Under the pieces are notes generated by a model. That model worked only from the letters and a program-made list of their open reading frames with translations, ran no database searches and was not told the origin of the DNA. Below, piece after piece: positions 1 through 6,869 of a stretch of 10,080 nucleotides of DNA. Position 1 is the stretch's first letter. Each line of letters opens with the position of its first letter. Source of the stretch: Rhodococcus sp. (in: high G+C Gram-positive bacteria) (GTDB taxonomy: Bacteria > Actinomycetota > Actinomycetes > Mycobacteriales > Mycobacteriaceae); assembly GCA_012515885.1 (NCBI GenBank), contig JAAYXN010000373.1, positions 1-10,080 of the forward strand, given 5' to 3'. The translations under genes and the position numbers were made by a program.

Positions 1-1080
1 AAATGGCCTGCCTTCCAAGCCCATTCGTTCTGCTTTGTAGAACACCGGACCACGGCTTGTGCACTTGACTGCCAATGCCGTCGCCAGCATCACGGGTGAA
101 ATCACGATCAATGCAGCAAGAGCAAAGACGATATCGAAAGCGGTCTTCTGGAACTGCTGGGCGCTGTGATAGCGCGGCTTCTCCACATGCAGCAGGGGCA
201 ACCCCGCCACAGGGCGCATCGTTAGGCGCGGACCCGCCACATCAATAACACCGGGCGCCACCACCAGATCGACGTCGTAGGGCTCCAGCGCCCACGCCAG
301 TTCGCGCATGCCGTCATGCCCGAGCTTCTCTGTAGCGGTAACAGCAACAGTGTCAGCACTACAAAATTCAAGTGCAGCAATGACATTGGACTCATCGCCA
401 AGAATCGGAATATCACGTTTTGCCGTGCGGATCGCTTCGCCACGAGCGCCTGTACGTCCCGGTGTGCACACCCCGACCACACGGTAACCATCGGCATTGC
501 CGCGTTCAAAAGACTCCGCTAACTCCCGCACCGCACTTTCTGCACCCACAGCAAGCACCGCGGTCTGGAACTGCCCGTTCTGCCGACGACGCGCAATAAC
601 CTTGCGCCAGCACCAACGACTAAGGAGTAGCCCGATGACACCGGCAGGAAACGCAATGGCCAGATATAGCCGGGCAAAGTCGACCTGAAGTAGCAGCGAC
701 ACAATCGCAATGACGCCAAAGAGGCGGATGGATGCGGTGAGGATCCGGCGATACTCCTCCGGGCCAGAGCCTGCCATGCTCATCGAGCCAGCACGGAACA
801 CTCCCAGTGCCGCAAGCCATCCCACAGCGAGCAAGACCGATATCCACGTGTAGTTCAGCGCGGTGACCTGTCTTGATGCCACCAAAACATCGTCGTCGCC
901 GAACCTTACGGCTTGGGCAATACCGACTGCACCGACGACTACCAACGTATCGGTGATCCAGAGCCGACGGCGGTACGCCGCCTGCCAGTCTTGCCGTTGA
1001 GTGAGGGGCCCGTTGTCGTCTTCCGCGGGCCGCGACACCGCTGGTGTCTGGCTGAGTGGAATGTCGAACACGGTGAACAC
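1..1080 (-). CDS. Polyprenyl glycosylphosphotransferase (bacterial sugar transferase), 3'-partial
   Basis: The minus-strand frame is open from 1080 to the window edge (360 residues), so the C-terminus is missing. Visible: a charged cytosolic N-terminus, four hydrophobic segments at about residues 41-60, 78-96, 117-133 and 138-155, a soluble CoA-binding-like region (about 170-290, beginning AVLAVGA), and a fifth hydrophobic segment (about 315-336). The start of the sugar-transferase domain follows, with SRGPVFYKAERMG at 342-354. This layout is that of WbaP/WcaJ-type enzymes, which transfer a sugar-1-phosphate from a nucleotide sugar to polyprenyl phosphate and so begin a lipid-linked glycan. 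The sugar is not predictable. An in-frame stop at 1105-1107 limits the start. GTG at 1080 is chosen, but it lies only 3 nt after GGAAGG (1084-1089). GTG at 1071 lies 12 nt after it and is equally possible. The family is clear; the pathway is inference. Confidence 0.88.
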   Translation of the reverse strand, partial: MFTVFDIPLSQTPAVSRPAEDDNGPLTQRQDWQAAYRRRLWITDTLVVVGAVGIAQAVRFGDDDVLVASRQVTALNYTWISVLLAVGWLAALGVFRAGSMSMAGSGPEEYRRILTASIRLFGVIAIVSLLLQVDFARLYLAIAFPAGVIGLLLSRWCWRKVIARRRQNGQFQTAVLAVGAESAVRELAESFERGNADGYRVVGVCTPGRTGARGEAIRTAKRDIPILGDESNVIAALEFCSADTVAVTATEKLGHDGMRELAWALEPYDVDLVVAPGVIDVAGPRLTMRPVAGLPLLHVEKPRYHSAQQFQKTAFDIVFALAALIVISPVMLATALAVKCTSRGPVFYKAERMGLEGRPF

Positions 1081-1101
1081 ACGCCTTCCGAACTGACTGT
1101 T

Positions 1102-1131
1102 GGTTTAAGGAGTAACCACATCAGAGCTCAA
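1102..1131 (-). promoter_or_regulatory. Weak candidate promoter for the sugar transferase
   Basis: On the minus strand, TTGAGC (1131-1126) and TAAACC (1107-1102) are separated by 18 nt, about 22 nt upstream of the likely start and just before the GGAAGG ribosome-binding site. The match to a housekeeping promoter is only fair, so this is a tentative call. Confidence 0.25.
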
Positions 1132-1245
1132 CGACGGTGTTGGAGGTTGCTGGACCCCGCTCCGGTGGTATGGCGTTGATCATTGCACTTGCTACCGACA
1201 ATTTCTCGGAAAGCCCAGAACGGACTGAGGTCCTTGGACTCTTTT

Positions 1246-1272
1246 GAAACCCACACGGGCAGTTTGGGTTTC
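1246..1272. repeat. Inverted repeat GAAACCCA/TGGGTTTC
   Basis: GAAACCCA (1246-1253) and its exact reverse complement (1265-1272) flank an 11-nt loop. No T-tract follows on either strand, so it does not look like an intrinsic terminator. It lies about 170 bp upstream of the sugar transferase start, where an operator or leader stem is possible. Confidence 0.45.
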
Positions 1273-1495
1273 CGCAGCCCTCTACCTCAAACTGTGAGTC
1301 CTCTCAAGCCGAATTGGTGGATCCAGTGATTATTTCACGGTCAATTAACCATTTGCCCAGGTGGTAACTGAGCCAGTACAACTGTCGGAATTGCAACGAT
1401 TGCATACCCTAGGGCTACAAAAAGGAACTGTGAGTTCAGCCACATGAACAGACGAGGGTGTGGAAACTTGACGCTAGTGATGCTTCAGCAACGAG

Positions 1496-1539
1496 ACTGC
1501 CGTAGCGGCATCCGCCTAAGCGGCACCAACTACGGCAGT
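1496..1539 (-). terminator. Hairpin downstream of the manB/SGNH operon
   Basis: ACTGCCGTAG (1496-1505) pairs perfectly with CTACGGCAGT (1530-1539). A second stem is nested in the loop: CCGC (1512-1515) with GCGG (1520-1523). It sits 22 nt past the stop codon of the SGNH hydrolase in the direction of transcription. There is no clear U-tract, as is common in GC-rich actinomycetes, so termination is inferred from position and symmetry. Confidence 0.5.
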
Positions 1540-1561
1540 GAGATCGATCAGGAGGTCCTAT

Positions 1562-2323
1562 TTACACACGAGAAAGCTGCGGACGTTTAGGCTTCACGCC
1601 GTCACCCGACGACGTCCCTCGGACTCGGCGACCCACCCAGGGCAACAGAAACTCCTTTGCCCACAACAGGTTTTCGCGGCGCTCCTGCGCGCGCGTCTGG
1701 AAAGCAGCGGGAGCAAGAGCCGCCCGCTCCACGCCATGATCGACGCCAAGAACATCGAGAACCCGGGCCGCCATGTTCTGATGCCCAATGGTCGACATAT
1801 GCAGACGATCCCAATCCCACATACGCAGGTCGTCATATTCGTCGAAGCGCCAGAAATCGACGATGCGTGCACCATGACGGTCGGCCACCTCACGCACCAA
1901 CTCGTTGTACACTGCGCAGCGTCCCCGCAACTTCCCGAACACTGGGTTCCAGCCCGTGTCGTAGGCAGTGAACATCACCACCGTCGCGCCGCAGCGAGTC
2001 AGCGACTCAATGGCCGCGTCATAACGCGCCACCAAATCATCGACCTCGAACTTGGGGCGCATTATGTCGTTGCCGCCGGCGTAGATAGTCACCAGATCAG
2101 GAGCCAAAGACACTGCGGCATCAATTTGCTCAGCAACTACCTGATCAAGAAGCCGACCACGAATAGCGAGATTCGCATACAAGAACCCCGAATCCCGCGC
2201 GGCCAACTGCTCCGCCACCACGTCCGCCCAACCGCGCAGCCCATTGGGCCGCGACGGATCAGGGTCGCCGACACCCTCCGTGAACGAATCACCGAGGGCG
2301 ACGTAACGACGAAACTCAGTCAT
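1562..2323 (-). CDS. SGNH/GDSL-family hydrolase
   Basis: A 253-residue protein with the SGNH blocks in order: GDSFTEG at 11-17 (nucleophile Ser13), NLAIRG at 51-56 (block II Gly56), GGND at 83-86 (oxyanion Asn85), and DRLH at 172-175 (catalytic Asp172 and His175), followed by MSTIGH. No signal peptide or membrane segment is visible, so it should be cytosolic. The family hydrolyses esters (lipase, thioesterase, acetyl-esterase or deacylase activities); the substrate cannot be read from sequence. The ATG overlaps the manB stop by one base (TAATG at 2325-2321) and has no strong ribosome-binding site, suggesting translational coupling to manB. Co-expression with GDP-mannose and rhamnose genes suggests, but does not prove, a role in envelope glycan or lipid metabolism. 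The basic tail (RGTSSGDGVKPKRPQLSRV) is probably disordered. Confidence 0.85.
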   Translation of the reverse strand: MTEFRRYVALGDSFTEGVGDPDPSRPNGLRGWADVVAEQLAARDSGFLYANLAIRGRLLDQVVAEQIDAAVSLAPDLVTIYAGGNDIMRPKFEVDDLVARYDAAIESLTRCGATVVMFTAYDTGWNPVFGKLRGRCAVYNELVREVADRHGARIVDFWRFDEYDDLRMWDWDRLHMSTIGHQNMAARVLDVLGVDHGVERAALAPAAFQTRAQERRENLLWAKEFLLPWVGRRVRGTSSGDGVKPKRPQLSRV

Positions 2324-3402
2324 TACACGTCAGTGCTAAACCGGACGCCACCATCAGGCAGCGCCACACCCGGCCAGACGCGCGCGCCGCGCAGCAGCTC
2401 ACACCGCGCACCCACGTCGGCTCCGTCACCGATCACTGCGTCACGCACGAGCGCACGGGGACCGATACGCGAACCGAAACCAAGGATCGAACGCTCCACC
2501 ACTGCCCCAGCCTCGACAACGGCGCCGTCAAACACGACAGCACCATCGAGCCGAGCACCAGCACCGATCTCTGCTCCGCGGCCAACCACGGTTCCACCAA
2601 TCAGCAAGGCGCCCGGTGCAACTCCCGCACCCGGGTGCACCAGGGACTCGCCGCGTCCACCTTCAAGAAGCGGGCTCGGTGCGATTCCGCGAACAAGATC
2701 AGCAGAACCACGAACGAAGTCCTCAGGAGTACCCATATCCCGCCAGTAAGTGGCATCGACATAGCCAAAGACACGTGCATCGCGAGCCAGAAGCGCGGGG
2801 AAGATTTCACGTTCCACCGACACGGGTCGACCGGCCGGGATTTCTTCAATCACTTCGCGGCGGAACACGTAGCAGCCAGCGTTGATCTGATCGGTCGGCG
2901 GATCCTGCGTCTTCTCCAAAAAGGCTGTGACCCGGCCATTTTCGTCAGTAGGTACTGATCCGAACGCACGCGGATCGCTGACACGCACAAGATGCAGGGT
3001 GACGTCCGCTTCGTTGGTGACGTGAGTGTCATGGAGCGCGGAAAGGTCAGAACCGGTGAGGACATCGCCGTTAAAGACCATCACGTTGTCGCCGCGCAGC
3101 TTAGGCAGAACGTTGCGGATACCGCCACCGGTACCGAGTGGTTCTTCCTCGAACACGTACTCGATCTCCAGGCCCAGCTTGGAGCCATCGCCAAAGTAGT
3201 CCTCGAAAACATCAGCCTTAAAAGACGTTCCCAGCACCACGTGCTTGATGCCGGACGCGGCGATGCGGGCCAGCAGGTGCGACAGGAACGGCTGCCCAGC
3301 GGTCGGCAGCATCGGCTTGGGTGCAGACAGCGTCAACGGACGCAGACGCGTACCTTTGCCACCGACCAGCACTACCGCATCGGTGTTTGATTCGATTGCC
3401 AT
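2323..3402 (-). CDS. manB: Mannose-1-phosphate guanylyltransferase (GDP-mannose pyrophosphorylase)
   Basis: A 359-residue nucleotidyltransferase, the length I recall for M. tuberculosis ManB (Rv3264c). The N-terminal catalytic domain has VGGKGTRLRPLT (13-24), PKPM (28-31), PLGTGGGI (88-95) and the metal-binding FNGDVL (110-115). From about residue 255 a glycine/valine-rich left-handed beta-helix follows. The enzyme joins mannose-1-phosphate and GTP to give GDP-mannose in the cytoplasm, the donor for PIM, lipomannan and related mannosylated glycans. Sugar specificity is assigned from wbbL-linked synteny; a glucose-1-phosphate nucleotidyltransferase would look similar. The start is ATG at 3402, one base after the wbbL stop, preceded by GGGGAA at 5-nt spacing. 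An upstream in-frame start at 3450 would lie inside wbbL and is not favoured. Some annotations use the names mpg or rmlA2 for this gene. Confidence 0.9.
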   Translation of the reverse strand: MAIESNTDAVVLVGGKGTRLRPLTLSAPKPMLPTAGQPFLSHLLARIAASGIKHVVLGTSFKADVFEDYFGDGSKLGLEIEYVFEEEPLGTGGGIRNVLPKLRGDNVMVFNGDVLTGSDLSALHDTHVTNEADVTLHLVRVSDPRAFGSVPTDENGRVTAFLEKTQDPPTDQINAGCYVFRREVIEEIPAGRPVSVEREIFPALLARDARVFGYVDATYWRDMGTPEDFVRGSADLVRGIAPSPLLEGGRGESLVHPGAGVAPGALLIGGTVVGRGAEIGAGARLDGAVVFDGAVVEAGAVVERSILGFGSRIGPRALVRDAVIGDGADVGARCELLRGARVWPGVALPDGGVRFSTDV

Positions 3403-3403
3403 C

Positions 3404-4300
3404 TCAGTTCCCCACGCTCTTCTCGTCTTGCTCTGATTGTCGTCGTTCACGTACTGCCGCAGCCACTTCCAGCTTTGATCGCACAGCCAACCCGGCCTTC
3501 AATGCAACCCGAAGTGGGGCTTGCCACCAATGTGGATGCCGGTCGGCTTGGAAGCGGTAAGCGCTGGCGTGGTGAGCGGGGAGCATCAGCTCTGGATGCC
3601 GTCCGGCCGCGTGTCCCTTCGCGTGAGTCACTTCCGCGCCGGGGACAAAGACGTTGAGCCAGCCAGCTCGGCCAAGCCGATCACCGAGATCAACATCTTC
3701 CATGTACATGAAGTAGCGGGAGTCGAAGCCGTCGATTGAATCGAAAGCGACTCGGCGCAGCAGCAGGCAGGAGCCGGACAGCCAGCCCACTGGCCGCTCG
3801 CTGATCTCCTCGTTTTCCTGCCGGTACCGCTTGGTCCACGGGTTCGTCGGCCACACTTTGCCCAGCACCGCGTGCCCGGCACCAGAAACCAGCCCGGGAA
3901 CCTGGCGCGCCGACGGATAGATGCTGCCGTCAGGTTCGCGGACCAGTGGCCCTAATGCGCCTGCCCTCGGCCAACGCTCGGCAGCGAGGAGGAGGTCATC
4001 GATCGAACCCGGCGCCCATCGAATGTCAGGGTTGGCGACCAAAACAAACTCCACGTCGGCGTCGATCTCGGCGACGCCGCGGTTCACCGCACCGCCATAG
4101 CCGATGTTGCCGCCGGTACGCACCAGACGAACGTGCTCGTGGGCAGCTTCCGCTGCCTCAGGCGTTCCGTCAGTGGACCCGTTGTCGGCCATAATGACCT
4201 GCGGATTCGCTGAAGTTGCCGCGGTGAGCGTGCTCAGGAAATGCTCTAGATGCTCACCCGGCGAGTAGGTCACCGTCACCACGGCCAACTTCGAACTCAC
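3404..4300 (-). CDS. wbbL: Rhamnosyltransferase WbbL (GT2 family)
   Basis: A 298-residue GT-A fold glycosyltransferase. Visible: VVTVTYSPG (7-15), DNGSTDGT (39-46), NIGYGGAVNRG (65-75), ANPDI in the DxD position (89-93), GWLSGSCLLLRR (172-183) and FMYMEDVDL with the probable catalytic acid pair (197-205). WbbL moves L-rhamnose from dTDP-rhamnose to GlcNAc-PP-decaprenol at the inner face of the membrane. This makes the disaccharide linker between peptidoglycan and arabinogalactan, which is essential in mycobacteria. It lies 34 nt after rmlD, which makes its donor, and 1 nt before manB. GTG at 4300 is the start. AGGAGAGG (4316-4323) is too far upstream (15 nt), and TACGCT sits 7 nt upstream of the start. 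The frame stays open upstream to 5146, but that part is only the antisense-like shadow of rmlD. Confidence 0.93.
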   Translation of the reverse strand: MSSKLAVVTVTYSPGEHLEHFLSTLTAATSANPQVIMADNGSTDGTPEAAEAAHEHVRLVRTGGNIGYGGAVNRGVAEIDADVEFVLVANPDIRWAPGSIDDLLLAAERWPRAGALGPLVREPDGSIYPSARQVPGLVSGAGHAVLGKVWPTNPWTKRYRQENEEISERPVGWLSGSCLLLRRVAFDSIDGFDSRYFMYMEDVDLGDRLGRAGWLNVFVPGAEVTHAKGHAAGRHPELMLPAHHASAYRFQADRHPHWWQAPLRVALKAGLAVRSKLEVAAAVRERRQSEQDEKSVGN

Positions 4301-4307
4301 GCGGGCA

Positions 4308-4313
4308 AGCGTA
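4308..4313 (-). promoter_or_regulatory. Candidate internal -10 element for leaderless wbbL
   Basis: TACGCT on the minus strand (4313-4308) fits TANNNT and ends 7 nt before the wbbL GTG. Transcription would then begin at or next to the start codon. No convincing -35 was found. It could give wbbL expression independent of rmlD. Confidence 0.4.
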
Positions 4314-4334
4314 GCCTCTCCTGCGGACGCTGAC

Positions 4335-5216
4335 TCAGGCTGTCTCGGGTGGACGCGCCGCCAGCGACTCAACCAGCGCTTCTTTCCATGGGCGCAGCGG
4401 CGGCAAACCCGCGTCGATCCACGAACGGTTGGAGAGCACCGAGTAGGCAGGCCTCGGCGCGGGCCGAGGGAACTGGGCGCTCGTGCACGGCCGCACCCGT
4501 TCCGGGTCTGCACCGATCTCGGCGAATACCGCCCGCGCCAGTTCGTACCAGCTGGCCTGGCCCGCGTTGGTGGCGTGCAGGATCGGGGCCGAAACGTTCG
4601 GCGCCTCGGCCAGATCGAGCAGCCCTGCCGCGAGATCAGCGGCATAGGTAGGCGAGCCGACCTGATCATGGACCACATCGATCGTCTCCCGCTGCGCCTC
4701 CAGACGGCGCATCGTGGCAACGAAATCGCTGCCCACCCCGGAATACACCCACGCGGTACGCACGACGTGTGCGGTGGGAAGTGCCCTATGTACGGCGATC
4801 TCGCCTGCCAACTTCGTCCGGCCATAGGCCGTCGCTGGCGCGGTGGGCGCAGATGTCTCATAGGGGGTTGTGGCGTCGCCCGCGAAAACGTAGTCGGTGG
4901 AGACATGGATGAGACGGCTACCAACCTGCGCGCACGCGGTGGCAAGATTGCCCGGCCCCGCCCCGTTGACGGCAGTTGCGGCCTGTTCGTCCGATTCCGC
5001 AGCGTCGACAGCGGTATATGCGGCGCAATTGACCACCACGATGCCCGGCTCAATCGCATCCGCAACGGCACCAGCATCTGTGATGTCCAGCTCACTCGAC
5101 GTGACAGCGCGCACCGGGATACCGCGAGCGTTTGCCTGGTCAACAACTAGTGTGCCTACCTGGCCCGCCGCGCCGGTCACCAGGATTTTTGCTGCTCCGT
5201 GCACCGCTCTCGTCAC
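4335..5216 (-). CDS. rmlD: dTDP-4-dehydrorhamnose reductase
   Basis: A 293-residue short-chain dehydrogenase, usual for RmlD. Residues counted from the GTG at 5216: NAD(P)-binding ILVTGAAGQVG (11-21), NCAAYTAVDAAE (63-74), STDYVFAGD (106-114), the catalytic YxxxK as YGRTK (131-135), then RTAWVYS. It performs the last step of dTDP-L-rhamnose synthesis, reducing dTDP-4-dehydro-L-rhamnose with NADPH in the cytosol. It heads the minus-strand operon and feeds wbbL directly downstream. No rmlA, rmlB or rmlC is in the window. The start is uncertain: in-frame GTGs at 5222, 5216 and 5204 are all possible. GTG 5216 is chosen because CAGACT ends 6 nt before it. The gene is divergent from the LCP gene. 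Confidence 0.9.
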   Translation of the reverse strand: MTRAVHGAAKILVTGAAGQVGTLVVDQANARGIPVRAVTSSELDITDAGAVADAIEPGIVVVNCAAYTAVDAAESDEQAATAVNGAGPGNLATACAQVGSRLIHVSTDYVFAGDATTPYETSAPTAPATAYGRTKLAGEIAVHRALPTAHVVRTAWVYSGVGSDFVATMRRLEAQRETIDVVHDQVGSPTYAADLAAGLLDLAEAPNVSAPILHATNAGQASWYELARAVFAEIGADPERVRPCTSAQFPRPAPRPAYSVLSNRSWIDAGLPPLRPWKEALVESLAARPPETA

Positions 5217-5222
5217 CCGCAC

Positions 5223-5228
5223 AGTCTG
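5223..5228 (-). promoter_or_regulatory. Candidate -10 of the rmlD operon
   Basis: CAGACT (minus strand, 5228-5223) ends 6 nt before GTG 5216 and is a fair fit to the actinobacterial NANNNT core. It faces away from the LCP promoter, and the two -35 regions would fall in the same roughly 25 bp (about 5229-5256). Confidence 0.3.
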
Positions 5229-5273
5229 GCACGCCGGACAGTGAGAGAGCACACCGTCGCGCAACCAGACCAG

Positions 5274-5279
5274 TAGCCT
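5274..5279 (+). promoter_or_regulatory. Candidate -10 of leaderless LCP gene
   Basis: TAGCCT fits TANNNT and ends 7 nt before the GTG at 5287. No Shine-Dalgarno sequence lies in those 7 nt (GGTTCTC). A transcript starting at or next to the GTG is the simplest reading. No strong -35 is visible. Confidence 0.42.
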
Positions 5280-5286
5280 GGTTCTC

Positions 5287-6828
5287 GTGCCCTACGACCA
5301 TCCGCACGCGCCGCCGCGTCCCGCACCTGCGCGAGCACGCACCCGGATAGCAGTTGCTGTGCTGTCGATACTCGTTCTCGTTGTGACGGGTTTCGCCTGG
5401 CGCAGCATCGATTCGTTGCGCGACGCCATCGCAACAGCAAGCGGTCTCGGGCTTGGCGGCGGCGCAGACGGCGCGGTCGATATTTTGCTTGTCGGCACCG
5501 ACAGCCGCACCGATGCTCACGGAAATCCGCTGTCCGAGGAAGAAATCGCCGCACTGCGCGCCGGAAACGAGGTCGTGTCCAACACCGACACCCTCGTCCT
5601 GGTCCGTATCCCCAACGACGGCAGCTCCGCGACAGCGATCTCCATCCCCCGCGACGCCTACGTCGCGGTGCCGGGACTAGGAAAGTCGAAGATCAACGGC
5701 GCCTACGGCATCACCAAGGAAAACGAACGCCAGAAGCTGCTCGATCGGGGCACCTCCGAAGAAGAAGCCGAGCGCCTGTCAACAGAAAAAGGGCGTCAAA
5801 CACTGATTCGTACGGTTGCTGATCTGACCGGTGTCACCATCGATCACTACGCAGAAATCGGACTACTCGGCTTCGTGCTGCTTACCGACGCGGTCGACGG
5901 CGTCGAAGTATGTCTGAATGAGCCTGTCTACGAGCCGCTTTCCGGTGCCGACTTCTCTGCCGGTACCCAAACTCTGCACGGATCTGACGCACTGAGCTTC
6001 GTGCGCCAACGCCACAACCTGCCACGCGGCGACCTCGACCGCATCGTGCGCCAACAGGTGTTCATGGCGTCCCTCGCCGGGAAAATTTTGAGCGCACGCA
6101 CCCTCAGTGACCCCGGCAAACTCGGTCAGCTCACCAAAGCAATTGAACGATCGGTCGTCCTCGACGAGGACTGGGACATCATCGACTTCGCGACGCGTCT
6201 GCAAGACATCACGGGTGGTCAGGTCAAGTTTGAGACCATCCCGGTTCGTGACCTCGATGGCGTCAGCAGCTACGGCGAATCCATCGTGACAGTCGACCCT
6301 TCGGCCGTACAGAAATTTGTGGACGGACTCGCTGGGGACGATAACGACACCCCTGACACCAGTTCGGCGCCCGATATCGATCGCAGCTCGGTCACCGTCG
6401 ACGTCGCAAACGCAGGCGGAACCGCAGGGCTGGCCAGCGGGGTCTCCAGCGGCCTGACGGCACTGGGCTTTCCCTCCGGTCAGGTCGGCAACTACAACGG
6501 CACCCGGGCCGTCGACGAAACAACAGTGTTCGCGCCGAGCAGCGACGACGACGCCGCCGACGCTGTAGCCGAACTACTAGGTGGAGTGGCAACTGCCGTC
6601 GACTCGTCACTGCCGGAAGGAACAGTGCGCATCGTCCTCACCGAGGACTACACCGGCCCGTCGTCAGCGTCCGAGTTCGGCGCGGACACCGACAGCAGCT
6701 ACGGGACGGGCGGGTCCAGCACCGGCCAGTCCTCCACCAGCGAAGCCCCGGCACAGGGATCAGACCTGACGGGCGTGCCCGGACCCACCATCACCGCAGG
6801 CGGCAACGGGCCGCGATGCGTCAACTAG
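5287..6828 (+). CDS. LytR-CpsA-Psr (LCP) phosphotransferase, Lcp1/CpsA-like, with LytR_C domain
   Basis: A 513-residue protein: short proline/arginine-rich cytosolic tail, one membrane anchor (about 21-38), extracytoplasmic LCP domain, LytR_C domain starting at VTVDVANAGG (369), then a Ser/Thr/Gly-rich tail ending in CVN. LCP hallmarks seen: DILLVGTDSR (65-74), NTDT (99-102), SIPRD (119-123), KINGAYG (135-141) and FVRQRHN (238-244), which carry the Asp and Arg residues that hold the pyrophosphate and metal. The family transfers lipid-linked glycans to the wall; the mycobacterial relative Lcp1 (Rv3267) ligates arabinogalactan to peptidoglycan. The divergent rmlD-wbbL pair makes the linker used in that reaction. 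Only two cysteines are seen, one in the LCP domain (EVCLNEP) and one at the C-terminus, so a disulfide is possible. The start is GTG, apparently without a leader. The symbol is left blank because names vary (lcp1, cpsA, lcpA). Confidence 0.93.
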   Translation: MPYDHPHAPPRPAPARARTRIAVAVLSILVLVVTGFAWRSIDSLRDAIATASGLGLGGGADGAVDILLVGTDSRTDAHGNPLSEEEIAALRAGNEVVSNTDTLVLVRIPNDGSSATAISIPRDAYVAVPGLGKSKINGAYGITKENERQKLLDRGTSEEEAERLSTEKGRQTLIRTVADLTGVTIDHYAEIGLLGFVLLTDAVDGVEVCLNEPVYEPLSGADFSAGTQTLHGSDALSFVRQRHNLPRGDLDRIVRQQVFMASLAGKILSARTLSDPGKLGQLTKAIERSVVLDEDWDIIDFATRLQDITGGQVKFETIPVRDLDGVSSYGESIVTVDPSAVQKFVDGLAGDDNDTPDTSSAPDIDRSSVTVDVANAGGTAGLASGVSSGLTALGFPSGQVGNYNGTRAVDETTVFAPSSDDDAADAVAELLGGVATAVDSSLPEGTVRIVLTEDYTGPSSASEFGADTDSSYGTGGSSTGQSSTSEAPAQGSDLTGVPGPTITAGGNGPRCVN

Positions 6829-6869
6829 CTTCCCGGCCAACCCAGGCATAGCAGAAACGAGTAAAACTG

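Larger units (their letters stand above)
1108..1561. other. Gene-free intergenic region, rich in short dyads
   Basis: About 450 bases lie between the start region of the sugar transferase and the end of the SGNH hydrolase, both minus strand. I find no convincing gene. Base composition looks visibly less GC-rich than the flanking genes. The stretch contains an 8-bp-arm inverted repeat (1246-1272), a 10-mer AACTGTGAGT present at 1290-1299 and 1426-1435, three small palindromes between 1392 and 1437, and a 10-bp-arm hairpin (1496-1539). The last fits a terminator for the manB/SGNH operon. The others could be operators or leader structures for the sugar transferase. Confidence 0.6.

Noticed and set aside
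913..1179. An 88-codon plus-strand frame over the start of the sugar transferase
   Set aside because: It is opposite the transmembrane coding region of the transferase and shows no motif; a shadow frame.
1444..1590. A 48-codon plus-strand frame (starting MNRRGCGNLT) in the intergenic region
   Set aside because: No ribosome-binding site, no recognisable sequence, spans the hairpin and runs into the end of the hydrolase gene on the opposite strand.
1538..2749. A 403-codon open frame on the plus strand opposite the SGNH hydrolase and manB
   Set aside because: Its translation is low in pattern, rich in Arg/Pro/Ser/Thr, and has no family motif. The minus-strand genes beneath it have full catalytic motifs. 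Long antisense frames are common in GC-rich DNA.
3404..5146. One 580-codon frame on the minus strand that would make a longer fused WbbL
   Set aside because: The first 282 codons lie out of frame over rmlD and read as arginine/proline-rich noise. The glycosyltransferase fold begins exactly at the GTG at 4300.
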